Assembly: GCA_951812925.1 (NCBI GenBank)
Contig: OX638369.1
Coordinates: 21,667,329-21,731,328, forward strand
DNA length: 64,000 bases
Source of the DNA: Calliopum simillimum
Lineage: Eukaryota > Arthropoda > Insecta > Diptera > Lauxaniidae
Reading direction: 5' to 3'
Notes under the pieces: model-generated
What the model was told of the DNA's origin: nothing
Databases searched by the model: none
What the model saw: only the letters and a program-made list of their open reading frames with translations
In this document: piece after piece, positions 33,634 to 43,519 of the stretch
Layout of the letters: each line of letters begins with the position of its first letter
How positions within the stretch are numbered: position 1 is the first letter of the stretch
Program-made: the position numbers and the translations under genes

Positions 33634-34306
33634 TGTAGTGTTGTAACACTTACATCTACACCACTTGTATACATGTAATCATTGTTCTCATCTTTTCCCT
33701 AATGGGTAATCAAATAATGTCATCACATCTCATCTTTCCCTAATGGGTAATAATTACATTATGTACATATGTACTTGTCTTTTAAACACAATTGGTAGAA
33801 TCCACGCACATAAGAAATGATGCAAATTTTGAAAGTTCAACGACACTTGCAAGGTCGCGCAATGCACAAATTTGATTAGTTAAATGCAATAACAAAAACA
33901 AGTGTCACAGCGCATGCGTTGGAATAATGGCAATGTGTTAACATAGAACTGATTGTGGATCATGTTGATCTTGAGTTCCACAAGCTAGGCTTAGAATAAG
34001 AGAAAGAGAGATGAAAGCAATGAATACATTTTTTTTGCATAGATTTAGGATTTAGGAAAATTGTATTTGTTTTTAGTTGTAATATTATTTGTTACTATTT
34101 TTAAGGTATTATGATAGTTGTATTTGTTTTTAGTGTTAAGCAAATAATATAAAAGAAAATGTTTAAACTAAATAAAGACAATCCTGTTTGAACAGCCGAA
34201 ATTAATTGGCGTTTTAATTCAAACTTATGCCCTTAAGATTTACTTTGCGGCGGCTTTTTCTGCCAAGTAAATTCTCGTTAGGCCTTCATCATCCTCAAAC
34301 ATTACA
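33634..34306 (+). repeat. 5' LTR
   Basis: 673 bp, TG..CA type with the short inverted ends TGTA/TACA. It contains a near-tandem CCCTAATGGGTAAT (33701, 33744) and an AATAAA at 34171-34176 that could serve polyadenylation. It should supply the element's promoter. Confidence 0.95.
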
Positions 34307-34320
34307 TGGCGATCCTGCCA
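34307..34320 (+). other. primer-binding site
   Basis: TGGCGATCCTGCCA directly follows the LTR, where a tRNA 3' end would anneal to prime minus-strand synthesis. TGGCGA-type sites occur in mdg1/412 elements, which use tRNA-Arg; I cannot confirm the tRNA here. Confidence 0.65.
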
Positions 34321-34397
34321 CTCTGACCTGTTAGAGTTGGTTTTTTTTAGAAAAGGATATATATTGATTTTTTTGGCGGTTTTGAAATTTTGTTTAT

Positions 34398-34679
34398 ATG
34401 GAGACAGGCGAGAAAATAAAAGAAGGTCCTGTAGCTTTAACTATTGAGGAATTAAGAAGGCGAGAGCTCCGAAGAAAGGAAGCTAGGGCAACAGCTATTC
34501 CAAAAGTCGATACATCTGTTTGCAGGAAAAAGAGAGGTGGAAAGAAGGTCTTCTTAAGAAGGAAATTAGCAGAGCTAAAAAGAAGGGTGAATTCTGACCC
34601 ACCACCGTGCTGGGACATAGCCAATGAGCTGTGGCAACAGATATTTGTAGTTGAGGCAGAGCTCTATAAAAAGAAATGA
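34398..34679 (+). CDS. small basic leader ORF of the LTR element, 93 aa
   Basis: The frame has a true ATG and lies between the primer site and gag. The product is very rich in Lys and Arg: an N-terminal helix-like LTIEELRRRELRRKEARATA (residues about 14-33), then CRKKRGGKKVFLRRKLAELK (about 42-61), and a more neutral tail with PPPCWDIANELWQQ. I recognise no domain. By composition it might bind nucleic acid, but this is inference. It lies in the predicted RNA leader, upstream of the gag ATG at 35254, so it could be translated first or act as an upstream frame that limits gag translation. The 570 nt after it are A-rich and non-coding. It may also be a chance frame; the ATG and length argue for a second look. 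Confidence 0.45.
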   Translation: METGEKIKEGPVALTIEELRRRELRRKEARATAIPKVDTSVCRKKRGGKKVFLRRKLAELKRRVNSDPPPCWDIANELWQQIFVVEAELYKKK

Positions 34680-35253
34680 ATTATATTTAAGGCTTTGTTT
34701 TGAAAAAATAAATAAAAAAAAATTAAAACAAAAAAATTTAAAAAAATAATAAGTAAAAATGAATATAAAAAGAAAATGAATCGAAAAAATAGAAAAACAA
34801 ACAAAATGAAATAAAAAAAAAAAAAAAAAAAAAAACAAGAAAATAAAATAAGATAGAAAATAAGAAAGAATTAGCTGAAAAAAAAAGAACTAAAAAAAAA
34901 AAGAAAGAAAAATGAATAAAGAAGAAAAATCATGAAAAATTAAAATGAAAATTTAAGAGTAAAAGAACAGAGAAAAAAATTTCATTAAATCAAAAAAAAA
35001 AAAAAAAAAAAAAACACGCATATTTCGAACAAAATTCGAAAATTTCTGAAAGAGATTGATGAGCGAGACGAAGCGAAATGTCAGTATCCTGTGAGTAGAT
35101 CAATCGAGAAGAAATATACATCGGAAGCTGAAGCAGATTCGGTGTCTGGAACGAGGAAGCTGAGGATTTTTGATATACATCCTTATTTTTTTTAAATTGT
35201 ATAATTATATTTATACATAGTTTACATATAAATATTTTGTATTGTTGTTTTTT
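34680..35253 (+). other. A-rich leader before gag
   Basis: The plus strand is strongly A-rich with long A-runs (34814-34836, 34993-35013). No frame. It lies between the small leader frame and the gag ATG, and is probably part of the packaged RNA's 5' untranslated region. Confidence 0.6.
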
Positions 35254-36513
35254 ATGGAAACTTTAAAAGAGTTCAAGAATGATTTAAATAGGATTTATTT
35301 AAATTTTAAGAAAGGTAGAAATAGGGGATACACTGAAGGAACGTATAGACGAAAAATATACCAGATAAAATTAATTAGGCAACGTTTTTTTGAGTTGTGC
35401 AAAAGCGATAACTTAGAAAAGGAGGTGGAAATTATAGAAGATTTTGAAGATTTGTATAAACAAGTAGAACAGGCTTTAGAAGAAAGTTTAGAGGTTTGCA
35501 GCCATAGTTCTGAAGAAGGATTAGGAGATATAAGTGAGATATTTGAAGAAAAGACAGAAATCGAAACCAAAATGTCGGAATTTAATTTAGAAACAGCTGT
35601 GAAAGCAATTCCTTTATTTAGCGGTAACTTTAGAGAGCTAGAAAGTTTTCTTAAAATTGTAGAAATTCTGCATAAATCGTTATCATCGACAGGCAAAAAT
35701 TCTTTGATAGACTTTGTGGTTTATGTTAAATTGTCACAAAATGTTCGCACTGCAACATGCGTTACCTCTATACCAAAAACTTTTGATGAGCTAAGTACGG
35801 TATTGTGTAATACGTACAAAAACCAAACAACGATTCCGAAATTACAAAGTATTCTTTCCAACTATACTCAAAACACTTTGAGCGTTACTAGTTATAAGGA
35901 TAAAATACTAAATTTAATAGGAGACTTAAATAAGCTGCAAATAGGTCAATTAGGTCAAAATGCTAGTACAACGGAAAAGGCAGTGGTAGTTAAATTAAAT
36001 GAACAATTTAGCCTTACAGTTTTTAAAAATGGCTTGAATGATTCGTTTAAGCAAACAGTATTTGCATCAAGGCCAAAATCTTTTAATGAAGCTGTAGATT
36101 TAGCCTTAGAGCTTGAAAATGAATCTAATAGCAGTCAAGCGAGGGTTATGCATTTCAATTCGAATAATAAATATAAAAAAAATTACAACAGAAATGTTCA
36201 GTCGAACCAAAATGGTAGTAACAGTTTTAATAACTACAGGAACAATAATAATTTTAGTAATTCCAATAATAGTTGGAACAACAGCAAATTTAAAAACCAG
36301 CAGAATGGTAATTTCAATAGAAATAAAAATAATAATTATAACAACAATAAAAATCATTATAACAATCGTAATAACGGTTATAATAAAAATAAGCAGCAAA
36401 GTCAAAACCAACAAGATAATCGAAGTAAAAAGCAAATAAACGTAATACACGACCAGGGAAACGAATTAGGCCCGGAGAGTCAGCAAAATTCTCTTCCGGG
36501 GAGCCAAAATTGA
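35254..36513 (+). CDS. gag-like protein of the Ty3/Gypsy element
   Basis: Structural protein that would form the particle. I start it at the ATG at 35254; the frame is open a little further upstream but only with TTG codons. It encodes 419 residues. Residues about 1-115 are charged and helical (KEFKNDLNRIY, IIEDFEDLYKQVEQALEE). About 120-290 resemble a Gag capsid fold (AIPLFSGNFRELESFLKIVE, later FKNGLNDSFKQTVFASRPKS and FNEAVDLALELE, the typical capsid C-terminal motif). Residues 300-392 are extremely Asn-rich. No CCHC zinc knuckle is present. It ends at TGA 36511-36513, overlapping pol by 85 nt in the -1 frame. Confidence 0.9.
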   Translation: METLKEFKNDLNRIYLNFKKGRNRGYTEGTYRRKIYQIKLIRQRFFELCKSDNLEKEVEIIEDFEDLYKQVEQALEESLEVCSHSSEEGLGDISEIFEEKTEIETKMSEFNLETAVKAIPLFSGNFRELESFLKIVEILHKSLSSTGKNSLIDFVVYVKLSQNVRTATCVTSIPKTFDELSTVLCNTYKNQTTIPKLQSILSNYTQNTLSVTSYKDKILNLIGDLNKLQIGQLGQNASTTEKAVVVKLNEQFSLTVFKNGLNDSFKQTVFASRPKSFNEAVDLALELENESNSSQARVMHFNSNNKYKKNYNRNVQSNQNGSNSFNNYRNNNNFSNSNNSWNNSKFKNQQNGNFNRNKNNNYNNNKNHYNNRNNGYNKNKQQSQNQQDNRSKKQINVIHDQGNELGPESQQNSLPGSQN

Positions 36514-39500
36514 AAATTTATCAAATATCGGATAATATAACTAATTATGTCACCTTGACATGTAAAAATTCAAAGCTGAGCTTGAAATTTTTAGTTGACA
36601 CTGGAGCAGATATTTCAGTGTGCAAGTTAGAAAGCATTTTACCAAACAGTGAGATTTTTCCAGATAAAAAATGCAAGCTTTCTGGTATCACAAATCAAGA
36701 AATTTTTTCAATAGGAACAACTGATTTACATTTTTGCTTTACATCGCAAAGTTTGAAACACACTTTTCATTTGGTAAAAGACGATTTTCCAATTGAAACA
36801 GATGGAATTTTAGGGCGTGACTTTTTGTCTAAATATCTTTGCCAAATAAATTACGAAACGTATACTTTGACATTGGTTTTGGGAAAAGACGATATTGTCT
36901 TACCAATGGAAACTAAGTTGCGTAAAATTTCAAAAATTACTATACCACCAAGGAGTGAAATAATACATCCTATAAATTTGCAGATATGCGAAGATAGTTT
37001 GATTTTAAATAAAGAGGTTAGTGAAGGAATTTTTGTAGGTAATACAATTGTACCCCATAAAGGTATTTGCCATATTAAATTATTAAACACAACAGAATCG
37101 GAGATAACTTTATCGCGCTTAGAACTAGATATAGAACCGTTGAAAAACTATGAAATAATGAAAATCAAGGAAAATATTCCTCAAGATAAAAGTAGATTCG
37201 AAAAACTTTTAAAAATTTTATCGATTGATGTTAAAGATAGCGAGGCGCGAAATTCTCTTATTGAGATATTTAAAAAATATCAAAATGTGTTCCATTTAGA
37301 TGATGAACCACTTTCGGTTAGTAATTTTTACACCCAGGATATAAAAACAACAGATAACGCACCAGTTTATATAAAAAACTACCGTTTACCACATTCTCAA
37401 TCTGAAGAAATTAAAAATCAAGTCCAAGATCTTTTAGATAATGACATAATTGAAAATTCGGTCAGTCCTTATAACTCACCATTGCTTGTAGTGCCCAAAA
37501 AGTCCAACACAGGCGATAAAAAATGGCGACTGGTTGTCGATTTTAGGCAGTTAAACAAAAAGATTGTTAGAGATAAATTTCCATTAACAAGGCTAGAAGA
37601 TGTGTTAGATAAGCTAGGAAGAGCAAGGTATTTTTCAACTTTGGATATGACGAGCTCATTCCACCAGATTGGTCTCAACAATAAATCTAAACCACTAACA
37701 GCGTTTTCAACGTCAAATGGTCATTACCAATTTAAAAGATTACCGTTCGGTTTAACGATATCTTCCAATAGTTTTCAACGAATGTTGACTATTGCCTTGA
37801 GCGGCTTAGACTCGAGTGCATTTTTATATGTTGATGATATAATTATATTTGGTTGTAGTCTGAAACACCATAATTCAAATTTAGAAAAAGTCCTTGAACG
37901 ATTACAAAGATACAATTTAAAATTAAATGCTGGTAAATGCAATTTTTTAAAGACAGAAACGGTTTACCTAGGACATTTAATAACGCAAAACGGTATTAAA
38001 CCTGATCCGTCGAAATACGCGACGATTGAAAAATATCCTATCCCCACAAATGCAGATGAAGTAAGAAGATTTATAGCATTTTGCAATTACTACAGAAGAT
38101 TTATTGCAGATTTTGCGAAAATAGCAAAAAGTTTAAACAATCTTTTAAAGAAAAATCAACCATTTATTTGGTCTGATGAATGTGAGAGTTCATTTTTAAC
38201 TCTAAAAGATAAATTGATAAACCCACCGATATTACAATATCCAGATTTTAACAAAACATTTGTATTGACCACCGATGCATCCAATTATGCATTAGGAGCG
38301 GTGTTGTCACAAGGAGAGATAGGCAAAGATTTACCAATATCATATGCTAGCAAATCGTTGCTGAAACATGATATAAATAAACCAATCATTGAGAAAGAAC
38401 TTTTAGCGATTCATTGGGGGATCCAATTTTTTAGACCTTACCTTTTTGGAAGAAAATTTATAGTGGTCACGGATCATCGTCCCTTAGTATCACTATTTTC
38501 TCATAAAAACCCATCGTCGAAACTAACAAGAATACGACTTGAACTGTCGGAGTATGATTTTGAAATAGTTTATAAAAAAGGAAAAATGAATACAAACGCT
38601 GATGCCCTATCGAGGGTGAAGATAGACTCAGATATGCTTAAAACATTGATGCCAAAGAGGGGTGAAGAAGAAATTAACGAACACAATTTATTGGTAGTAA
38701 CTAGAGGAATGTCTGCAAGAAATGAGGCAGATAGATGCAGTAAAGAGAACTGTAGACTTTCAGAGGAGCCTGATCAACTTCATATCTGGAACTGCACGTC
38801 TTTAACTGACATCAAAAATTTAAATAAATTGAAATTTATAGTCGACAAAAATAGGAAGAAGGATATAATTGAACGTGTTCGTGATGAAATAATTGTTAGA
38901 TGTAGTGATAATCCATCGAATTTAGGTTCGCTTTTGGAGAAGCTATCATCGAAAATGGAGAAGTTTAAAATAAAAGAGTTAGCTCTTGATAGTAACGATG
39001 AAATATTTAGTTACACACCGGTGAATCATTTTAAAAATATGTTTAATGAGCTACAAATTAAAAATAAAGGAAGTTTGAAAATTTTACTTTACGAGGCCCC
39101 AAAAAGAATAACAGATGATTTGTTGAAATACAAACTTATTGATGAATATCATAATTCAGTCCATTCGGGACACTTAGGCGTCAGAAAAACTGAGCTAAAA
39201 TTGAAGCAGCGTTTTATTTGGAAAAATATGCATAAAATGATAAAGAAATATATAAAAGAATGTAAGATATGTGCATGTAACAAACAAGTTAGACATACAA
39301 AAGAGAAAATGGTCATAACCGATACACCAAGTAAGGGTTTTGAAACAATTGAAATTGATACAGTAGGTCCTTTAAGACTTTCAAATGGTTATAGATATAT
39401 TTTAACCATGCAGTGTCTTTTAACAAAATTTGTTGTAGCATATCCAATGCCAACGAAAGATGCAAAAACAACAGCCAAAACGTTAGTAGAACAATTTATT

Positions 39501-40145
39501 TTAAAATATGGTTTTTTCAAAGTACTCAAATCGGATAGAGGAACGGAATTTGCAAACGAACTTATGCAAAATATTTGTGAAATTTTAAAAATAAAACAAA
39601 CGTTTTCAACACCATATCACCATGAAAGCGTTGGTACAGTAGAACGGAACCACAGGGTTCTCAATGAGTTTTTGTTAACTGTAGCCGATGATAATGAATG
39701 GAATGAATGGATTTCGTATTTTACCTTTGCGTATAATACCACGCCTCACGTGGATACAGGATATACGCCTTACGAATTAATTTTCGGAAAGCTTTCACAT
39801 CTACCAAGTGATAGTTTAAAAAATAGAGCACCATTTAATAATTTAGATGATTATGCTCAAGAACTTAGATTTAGATTACAAGTTTCAATTAGTAAAGCTA
39901 GTGAATTAGTTCAAGTAGCTAAAAATAAGAGGAAAAAATTTTATGATAGGGATTGCAATCCATCGTATTTAAGAGTAGGAGATTTAGTTTTAGTTAAAGT
40001 AGGAAATAGGAAAAAATTAGATAGTCCATATCACGGTCCATACCGTATAGTAGAATTAAGAGGAGTAAATTCTGTTTTAGATATTAATGGAAATTATAAA
40101 GAATATCATAATAACTTATTAAAAAAATATGAAGCTTTACTTTGA
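36510..40145 (+). CDS. pol polyprotein (PR-RT-RNase H-IN)
   Basis: The frame opens after a TAA at 36426 and overlaps gag by 85 nt in the -1 frame. It has no ATG near its start (the codon at 36510 is TTG), so expression by -1 frameshifting is likely. Counting from 36510: aspartic protease with D30-T-G and a GILGRDFL motif; RT from about 290 with WRLVVDFRQLNKK, LPFGL and active-site YVDD at 440-443; RNase H with its first Asp at 589 (TDAS) and TDHRPL; an unusual Cys/His cluster C743, C748, H758, C762; integrase zinc site with His at 881-888 and C918/C921, DDE triad D950, D1009, E1045 (35 residues between the last two), and a GPY motif at 1176-1178. About 1,211 codons, no stop: apparently functional. 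Confidence 0.95.
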   Translation: MKIYQISDNITNYVTLTCKNSKLSLKFLVDTGADISVCKLESILPNSEIFPDKKCKLSGITNQEIFSIGTTDLHFCFTSQSLKHTFHLVKDDFPIETDGILGRDFLSKYLCQINYETYTLTLVLGKDDIVLPMETKLRKISKITIPPRSEIIHPINLQICEDSLILNKEVSEGIFVGNTIVPHKGICHIKLLNTTESEITLSRLELDIEPLKNYEIMKIKENIPQDKSRFEKLLKILSIDVKDSEARNSLIEIFKKYQNVFHLDDEPLSVSNFYTQDIKTTDNAPVYIKNYRLPHSQSEEIKNQVQDLLDNDIIENSVSPYNSPLLVVPKKSNTGDKKWRLVVDFRQLNKKIVRDKFPLTRLEDVLDKLGRARYFSTLDMTSSFHQIGLNNKSKPLTAFSTSNGHYQFKRLPFGLTISSNSFQRMLTIALSGLDSSAFLYVDDIIIFGCSLKHHNSNLEKVLERLQRYNLKLNAGKCNFLKTETVYLGHLITQNGIKPDPSKYATIEKYPIPTNADEVRRFIAFCNYYRRFIADFAKIAKSLNNLLKKNQPFIWSDECESSFLTLKDKLINPPILQYPDFNKTFVLTTDASNYALGAVLSQGEIGKDLPISYASKSLLKHDINKPIIEKELLAIHWGIQFFRPYLFGRKFIVVTDHRPLVSLFSHKNPSSKLTRIRLELSEYDFEIVYKKGKMNTNADALSRVKIDSDMLKTLMPKRGEEEINEHNLLVVTRGMSARNEADRCSKENCRLSEEPDQLHIWNCTSLTDIKNLNKLKFIVDKNRKKDIIERVRDEIIVRCSDNPSNLGSLLEKLSSKMEKFKIKELALDSNDEIFSYTPVNHFKNMFNELQIKNKGSLKILLYEAPKRITDDLLKYKLIDEYHNSVHSGHLGVRKTELKLKQRFIWKNMHKMIKKYIKECKICACNKQVRHTKEKMVITDTPSKGFETIEIDTVGPLRLSNGYRYILTMQCLLTKFVVAYPMPTKDAKTTAKTLVEQFILKYGFFKVLKSDRGTEFANELMQNICEILKIKQTFSTPYHHESVGTVERNHRVLNEFLLTVADDNEWNEWISYFTFAYNTTPHVDTGYTPYELIFGKLSHLPSDSLKNRAPFNNLDDYAQELRFRLQVSISKASELVQVAKNKRKKFYDRDCNPSYLRVGDLVLVKVGNRKKLDSPYHGPYRIVELRGVNSVLDINGNYKEYHNNLLKKYEALL

Positions 40146-40435
40146 ATTAAAAATAAAATAAAAAACTATTAGCATAAAAACACTTTATTTAAGCGTATAT
40201 TAGTTTAAAGAACTTATAAAAAAAAGAAAAAAAAAAATTTTGATTCATGAATAACTAAGAAAAAAAAAAAATAATTATTTAAATTTATCAATAATTTTAT
40301 TTTTTTTATCTCTAATTAATTGTTAGAAAGTATCTTAATTTTAGTTGAATTTGAAATTTTATTATTTTATAATTAAATGTACACAAATTTTCAAATTTAT
40401 CAAAATTTATTCAAAAACTTCATAAATTTTTCTTT
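40146..40435 (+). other. 3' untranslated region of the LTR element
   Basis: AT-rich, no env frame, leads to the polypurine tract. Confidence 0.7.
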
Positions 40436-40447
40436 AAAGGGTAGGGG
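40436..40447 (+). other. polypurine tract
   Basis: AAAGGGTAGGGG immediately before the 3' LTR, the expected primer for plus-strand synthesis; one T interrupts it. Confidence 0.8.
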
Positions 40448-41120
40448 TGTAGTGTTGTAACACTTACATCTACACCACTTGTATACATGTAATCATTGTT
40501 CTCATCTTTTCCCTAATGGGTAATCAAATAATGTCATCACATCTCATCTTTCCCTAATGGGTAATAATTACATTATGTACATATGTACTTGTCTTTTAAA
40601 CACAATTGGTAGAATCCACGCACATAAGAAATGATGCAAATTTTGAAAGTTCAACGACACTTGCAAGGTCGCGCAATGCACAAATTTGATTAGTTAAATG
40701 CAATAACAAAAACAAGTGTCACAGCGCATGCGTTGGAATAATGGCAATGTGTTAACATAGAACTGATTGTGGATCATGTTGATCTTGAGTTCCACAAGCT
40801 AGGCTTAGAATAAGAGAAAGAGAGATGAAAGCAATGAATACATTTTTTTTGCATAGATTTAGGATTTAGGAAAATTGTATTTGTTTTTAGTTGTAATATT
40901 ATTTGTTACTATTTTTAAGGTATTATGATAGTTGTATTTGTTTTTAGTGTTAAGCAAATAATATAAAAGAAAATGTTTAAACTAAATAAAGACAATCCTG
41001 TTTGAACAGCCGAAATTAATTGGCGTTTTAATTCAAACTTATGCCCTTAAGATTTACTTTGCGGCGGCTTTTTCTGCCAAGTAAATTCTCGTTAGGCCTT
41101 CATCATCCTCAAACATTACA
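40448..41120 (+). repeat. 3' LTR
   Basis: 673 bp, same as the 5' LTR as far as I can compare by eye, with AATAAA at 40985-40990. Followed by the ATAG target copy. Confidence 0.95.
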
Positions 41121-41124
41121 ATAG

Positions 41125-41260
41125 TTCCACAATCACGACCAAAATTTTCTTTGAAAACGCAAATTCAGTCAAAATTCGATTTTGTTACTGTGATTATTGC
41201 TGACAATGACACTGTTGTTCGAACAACAGATTTTAATGCGTCTATAAACGCATTACATTT
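41125..41260 (+). pseudogene. unknown spliced reading frame, part after the LTR element
   Basis: Removing the element and one ATAG copy restores SIVPQSRPKFSLKTQIQSKF in frame with the part ending at 33633 (PPSIV spans the junction). It continues as VTVIIADNDTVVRTTDF. The frame stays open to a stop at 41412, but the later part becomes low-complexity and may be untranslated. The continuity across the insertion point is the evidence that this was coding before the retrotransposon arrived. Confidence 0.5.
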
Positions 41261-41930
41261 AATTGAATTTAAAACAATAATATGTAATAATGTTGTTTCC
41301 CGTTTGCTTAATATTTATGTTGAATTTTCATATTTTTCCACCACATGTATGAATAAATACAAATTTACATCAATAAATAAATTAAAAATTGTTTTATTTT
41401 TTTATTTTTGTTGACTTCATTGCGGTCAACTCATTAAAATGAAATTTAATTAACGTCCCAATATAAGCGCCATCACTGTCCTGTGTACACTGTACACTTA
41501 CCACACAGTACTCGTATGTTAAGTAAGTTTACTTGAATTCGAGTGCTCCAAATGCTCGATCTCATATTTATATTCATATGCATGACATTTAACAGCTGTT
41601 TTAAATAGCGCAGGATTAACACAAACAAAAAAATGATTTAATTTAACAGAGAGTTTACCGCAATATTGATACAAATGATTTTTAAATATTGTTTTAATTG
41701 CGCATTATTGTTTCAACGAACGTCATATGCGTTAATAAAACATATAAATCTTGCAAAATTTTGCATATATGTAGATGAAAATTTTTATTTAAAACAAAAA
41801 TTTTTACACATTACGTTGTTTTTATTTGAAAACTGTTAATTAAATAAGTGGCAGCTTGAAAAGTTCCTTTACTTCTTTATCGACAAGTTGTTCTGGATAG
41901 ATGTGCTCTGTTGTTAAGCACAGCTTCGTC
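41261..41930. other. AT-rich stretch, no gene seen
   Basis: It may include the 3' end of the interrupted reading frame (AATAAA-like strings near 41350-41382). Nothing else noted. Confidence 0.4.
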
Positions 41931-42460
41931 TCAGAACAAAGATCTGTAAAGTTTTATTTCGTTAGTTTTTAAAGCAACTTTCTGTGTAGAATCTGAACCT
42001 GGAAGTTCTAAAATGGCCCATCACTTTTACATTTTCAAATATTTGAAGATAAAAACACAAAAAGTGGCTATTTTGGCTCTTTTGATGCTAAATTCAGACT
42101 GCAAATTTATATTTTTTTTTTTTACCCAATTCATCATGTATTACATGCTACTCCTTTCCTTCAAAATGTAGCTTTAAGAGATGCCGTACGATGGGTTTTT
42201 TTTTTTTGAAAATTATGAGAATTTCAAGATAACATGTTGGCCATAACTTTCGAAGAAAGCAATATTCAAGAGTTAATTTTTTAGAGAAAGACCAGTACTA
42301 CATGATGCAGAAATAAAACTTTGTGCAATCTGCATCTTACCTCAAAAATAGCCTTTTAGAGTGTTTTAAAACACAAATATCTCAGAATTCTGACCTCGAA
42401 TTTGGATTCTACGCAGAAAGTAACTTCGGAAATGAATCTCAGCTGCCTGCAAAATTTCAC
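41931..42460. mobile_element. diverged palindromic element
   Basis: The arm 41945-42080 (GTAAAGTTTTATTTCGTTAG, CAACTTTCTGTGTAGAATCT) mirrors 42300-42435 imperfectly (complement: TACTTTCTGCGTAGAATCC). Centre near 42,200, loop T-rich. Old, no coding capacity, edges uncertain. Confidence 0.5.
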
Positions 42461-42516
42461 AACACTATTATTTGTAGGTGTGTGTAATCTTAATGACAAC
42501 ATTCATAAGCACTAAT

Positions 42517-42830
42517 GTATTTCCAAGAGGAAGAGTTTCTAGCGCTTCTGATCCAAACACTTCAAAAGAACTTGGCCCCATAGAAACTTAGAAGCACTTT
42601 CACAATGATTTTCTATAAGGCTGCAGTAAGAATAACATGGGTTCGAACACAGCCCGGGTGATTTTTTTTTTATTTATTTTTGTCAAATTCTGTTTGGACA
42701 ACATTTGCTTAATATATCATACAAATTTAATACCTTTTCATATTATCGGGCATTGGTAAGCGGAAGCGCATATTGGTGAAAAAGATGCAATTCAGAAGGG
42801 TTTTTGAAACACTTATTTTCCCCTTGGGTT
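42517..42830. mobile_element. CCAAGGGG-end MITE, copy 2
   Basis: It starts with CCAAGAGGAAGAGTTTCTAG and CGCTTCTGATCCAAACACTT and ends TTTTCCCCTTGG. It shares CTTTCACAATGATTTTCTAT and AAGGCTGCAGTAAG with copy 1 (19650-20073). The centre differs and holds TGGGTTCGAACACAGCCCGG, with a box-B-like string on the minus strand. Confidence 0.6.
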
Positions 42831-42851
42831 GTTAATAGGTATTTTTTAGCT

Positions 42852-43165
42852 AGCCAAGGGGAAACAATTTTCAAGCGCTTCTTTAGAAAGCGTTTCCATG
42901 TGCTTCACAGCGTATGGTCCATTTTCGAACCAATTACAAATTTTACGGTACCGTGGAGGCTTCCATAAAGGCAATTTTAAAGAAAATTATTGATCTACAG
43001 CTTAAAAATTTCGTTTTTTTTTTGCAGAAAATATGCATTTATTTCAATAACAAAATAAATTAATACATTATTCAAGGTACTGTCCATCGGAAACCATTAG
43101 GCGAGACGTATTTGTTTGAGTATTCGAGTAGTATTTTTAGAAAAGAGAGGAAGAGAAAGAACAAC
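42852..43165. mobile_element. CCAAGGGG-end MITE, copy 3 (partial)
   Basis: CCAAGGGGAAACAATTTTCA, AGCGCTTCTTTAGAAAGCG, then ACGTATTTGTTTGAGTATTC and AGTATTTTTAGAAAAGAGAG, which matches the centre of copy 1 at 19785-19830. No right end is found. Confidence 0.5.
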
Positions 43166-43519
43166 CGTCAGCGAGATATGGATATTATCAAAAATCTGGT
43201 TTTAGACGCGAGTATAAAAATACGAGATGGCAAAGTTTAAACTCGGAAAGCGCACATTGAAATCCATGAACACTGTGCACTTCTTTTGAGGTCATCAAAT
43301 CAAAACAACTTTTAGAATGTTGCTCCTGAAAGTGCATGATGTTACCCAGATAGGATCTTGCTAGTTTGGCTTCACGCCGAATTTTATAGCACGATATACG
43401 TGTGTAACACATCGGTTTATAAGTTAGTTGTCCAATTAAGAAAAAAACAACTTTTTTGGACAAAATCGATGTAATTCATGAGCTTTGGCTCATTCGAGAG
43501 CGATACAGACACCTAAGCG

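Larger units (their letters stand above)
33634..41120 (+). mobile_element. intact Ty3/Gypsy LTR retrotransposon, 7,487 bp
   Basis: Two 673-bp LTRs (33634-34306, 40448-41120), which I could not tell apart base for base, begin TGTAGTG and end ATTACA. The 4-bp target duplication ATAG flanks the element (33630-33633, 41121-41124). A primer site (34307-34320) follows the left LTR and a purine tract (40436-40447) precedes the right LTR. Order: leader with a small basic frame, gag, then pol with protease, RT, RNase H, integrase. There is no env frame. Integrase after RNase H places it in Ty3/Gypsy. An Asn-rich Gag without CCHC knuckle recalls the mdg1/412 group of Drosophila, but that placement is tentative. 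The frames are open and the LTRs match, so the insertion is young. Confidence 0.95.

Noticed and set aside
36106..36450. Antisense and alternate-frame ORFs rich in Ile/Val across the gag 3' end
   Set aside because: AAT/ATT repeats from the Asn-rich Gag tail read as Ile or Val in other frames; a shadow of gag.
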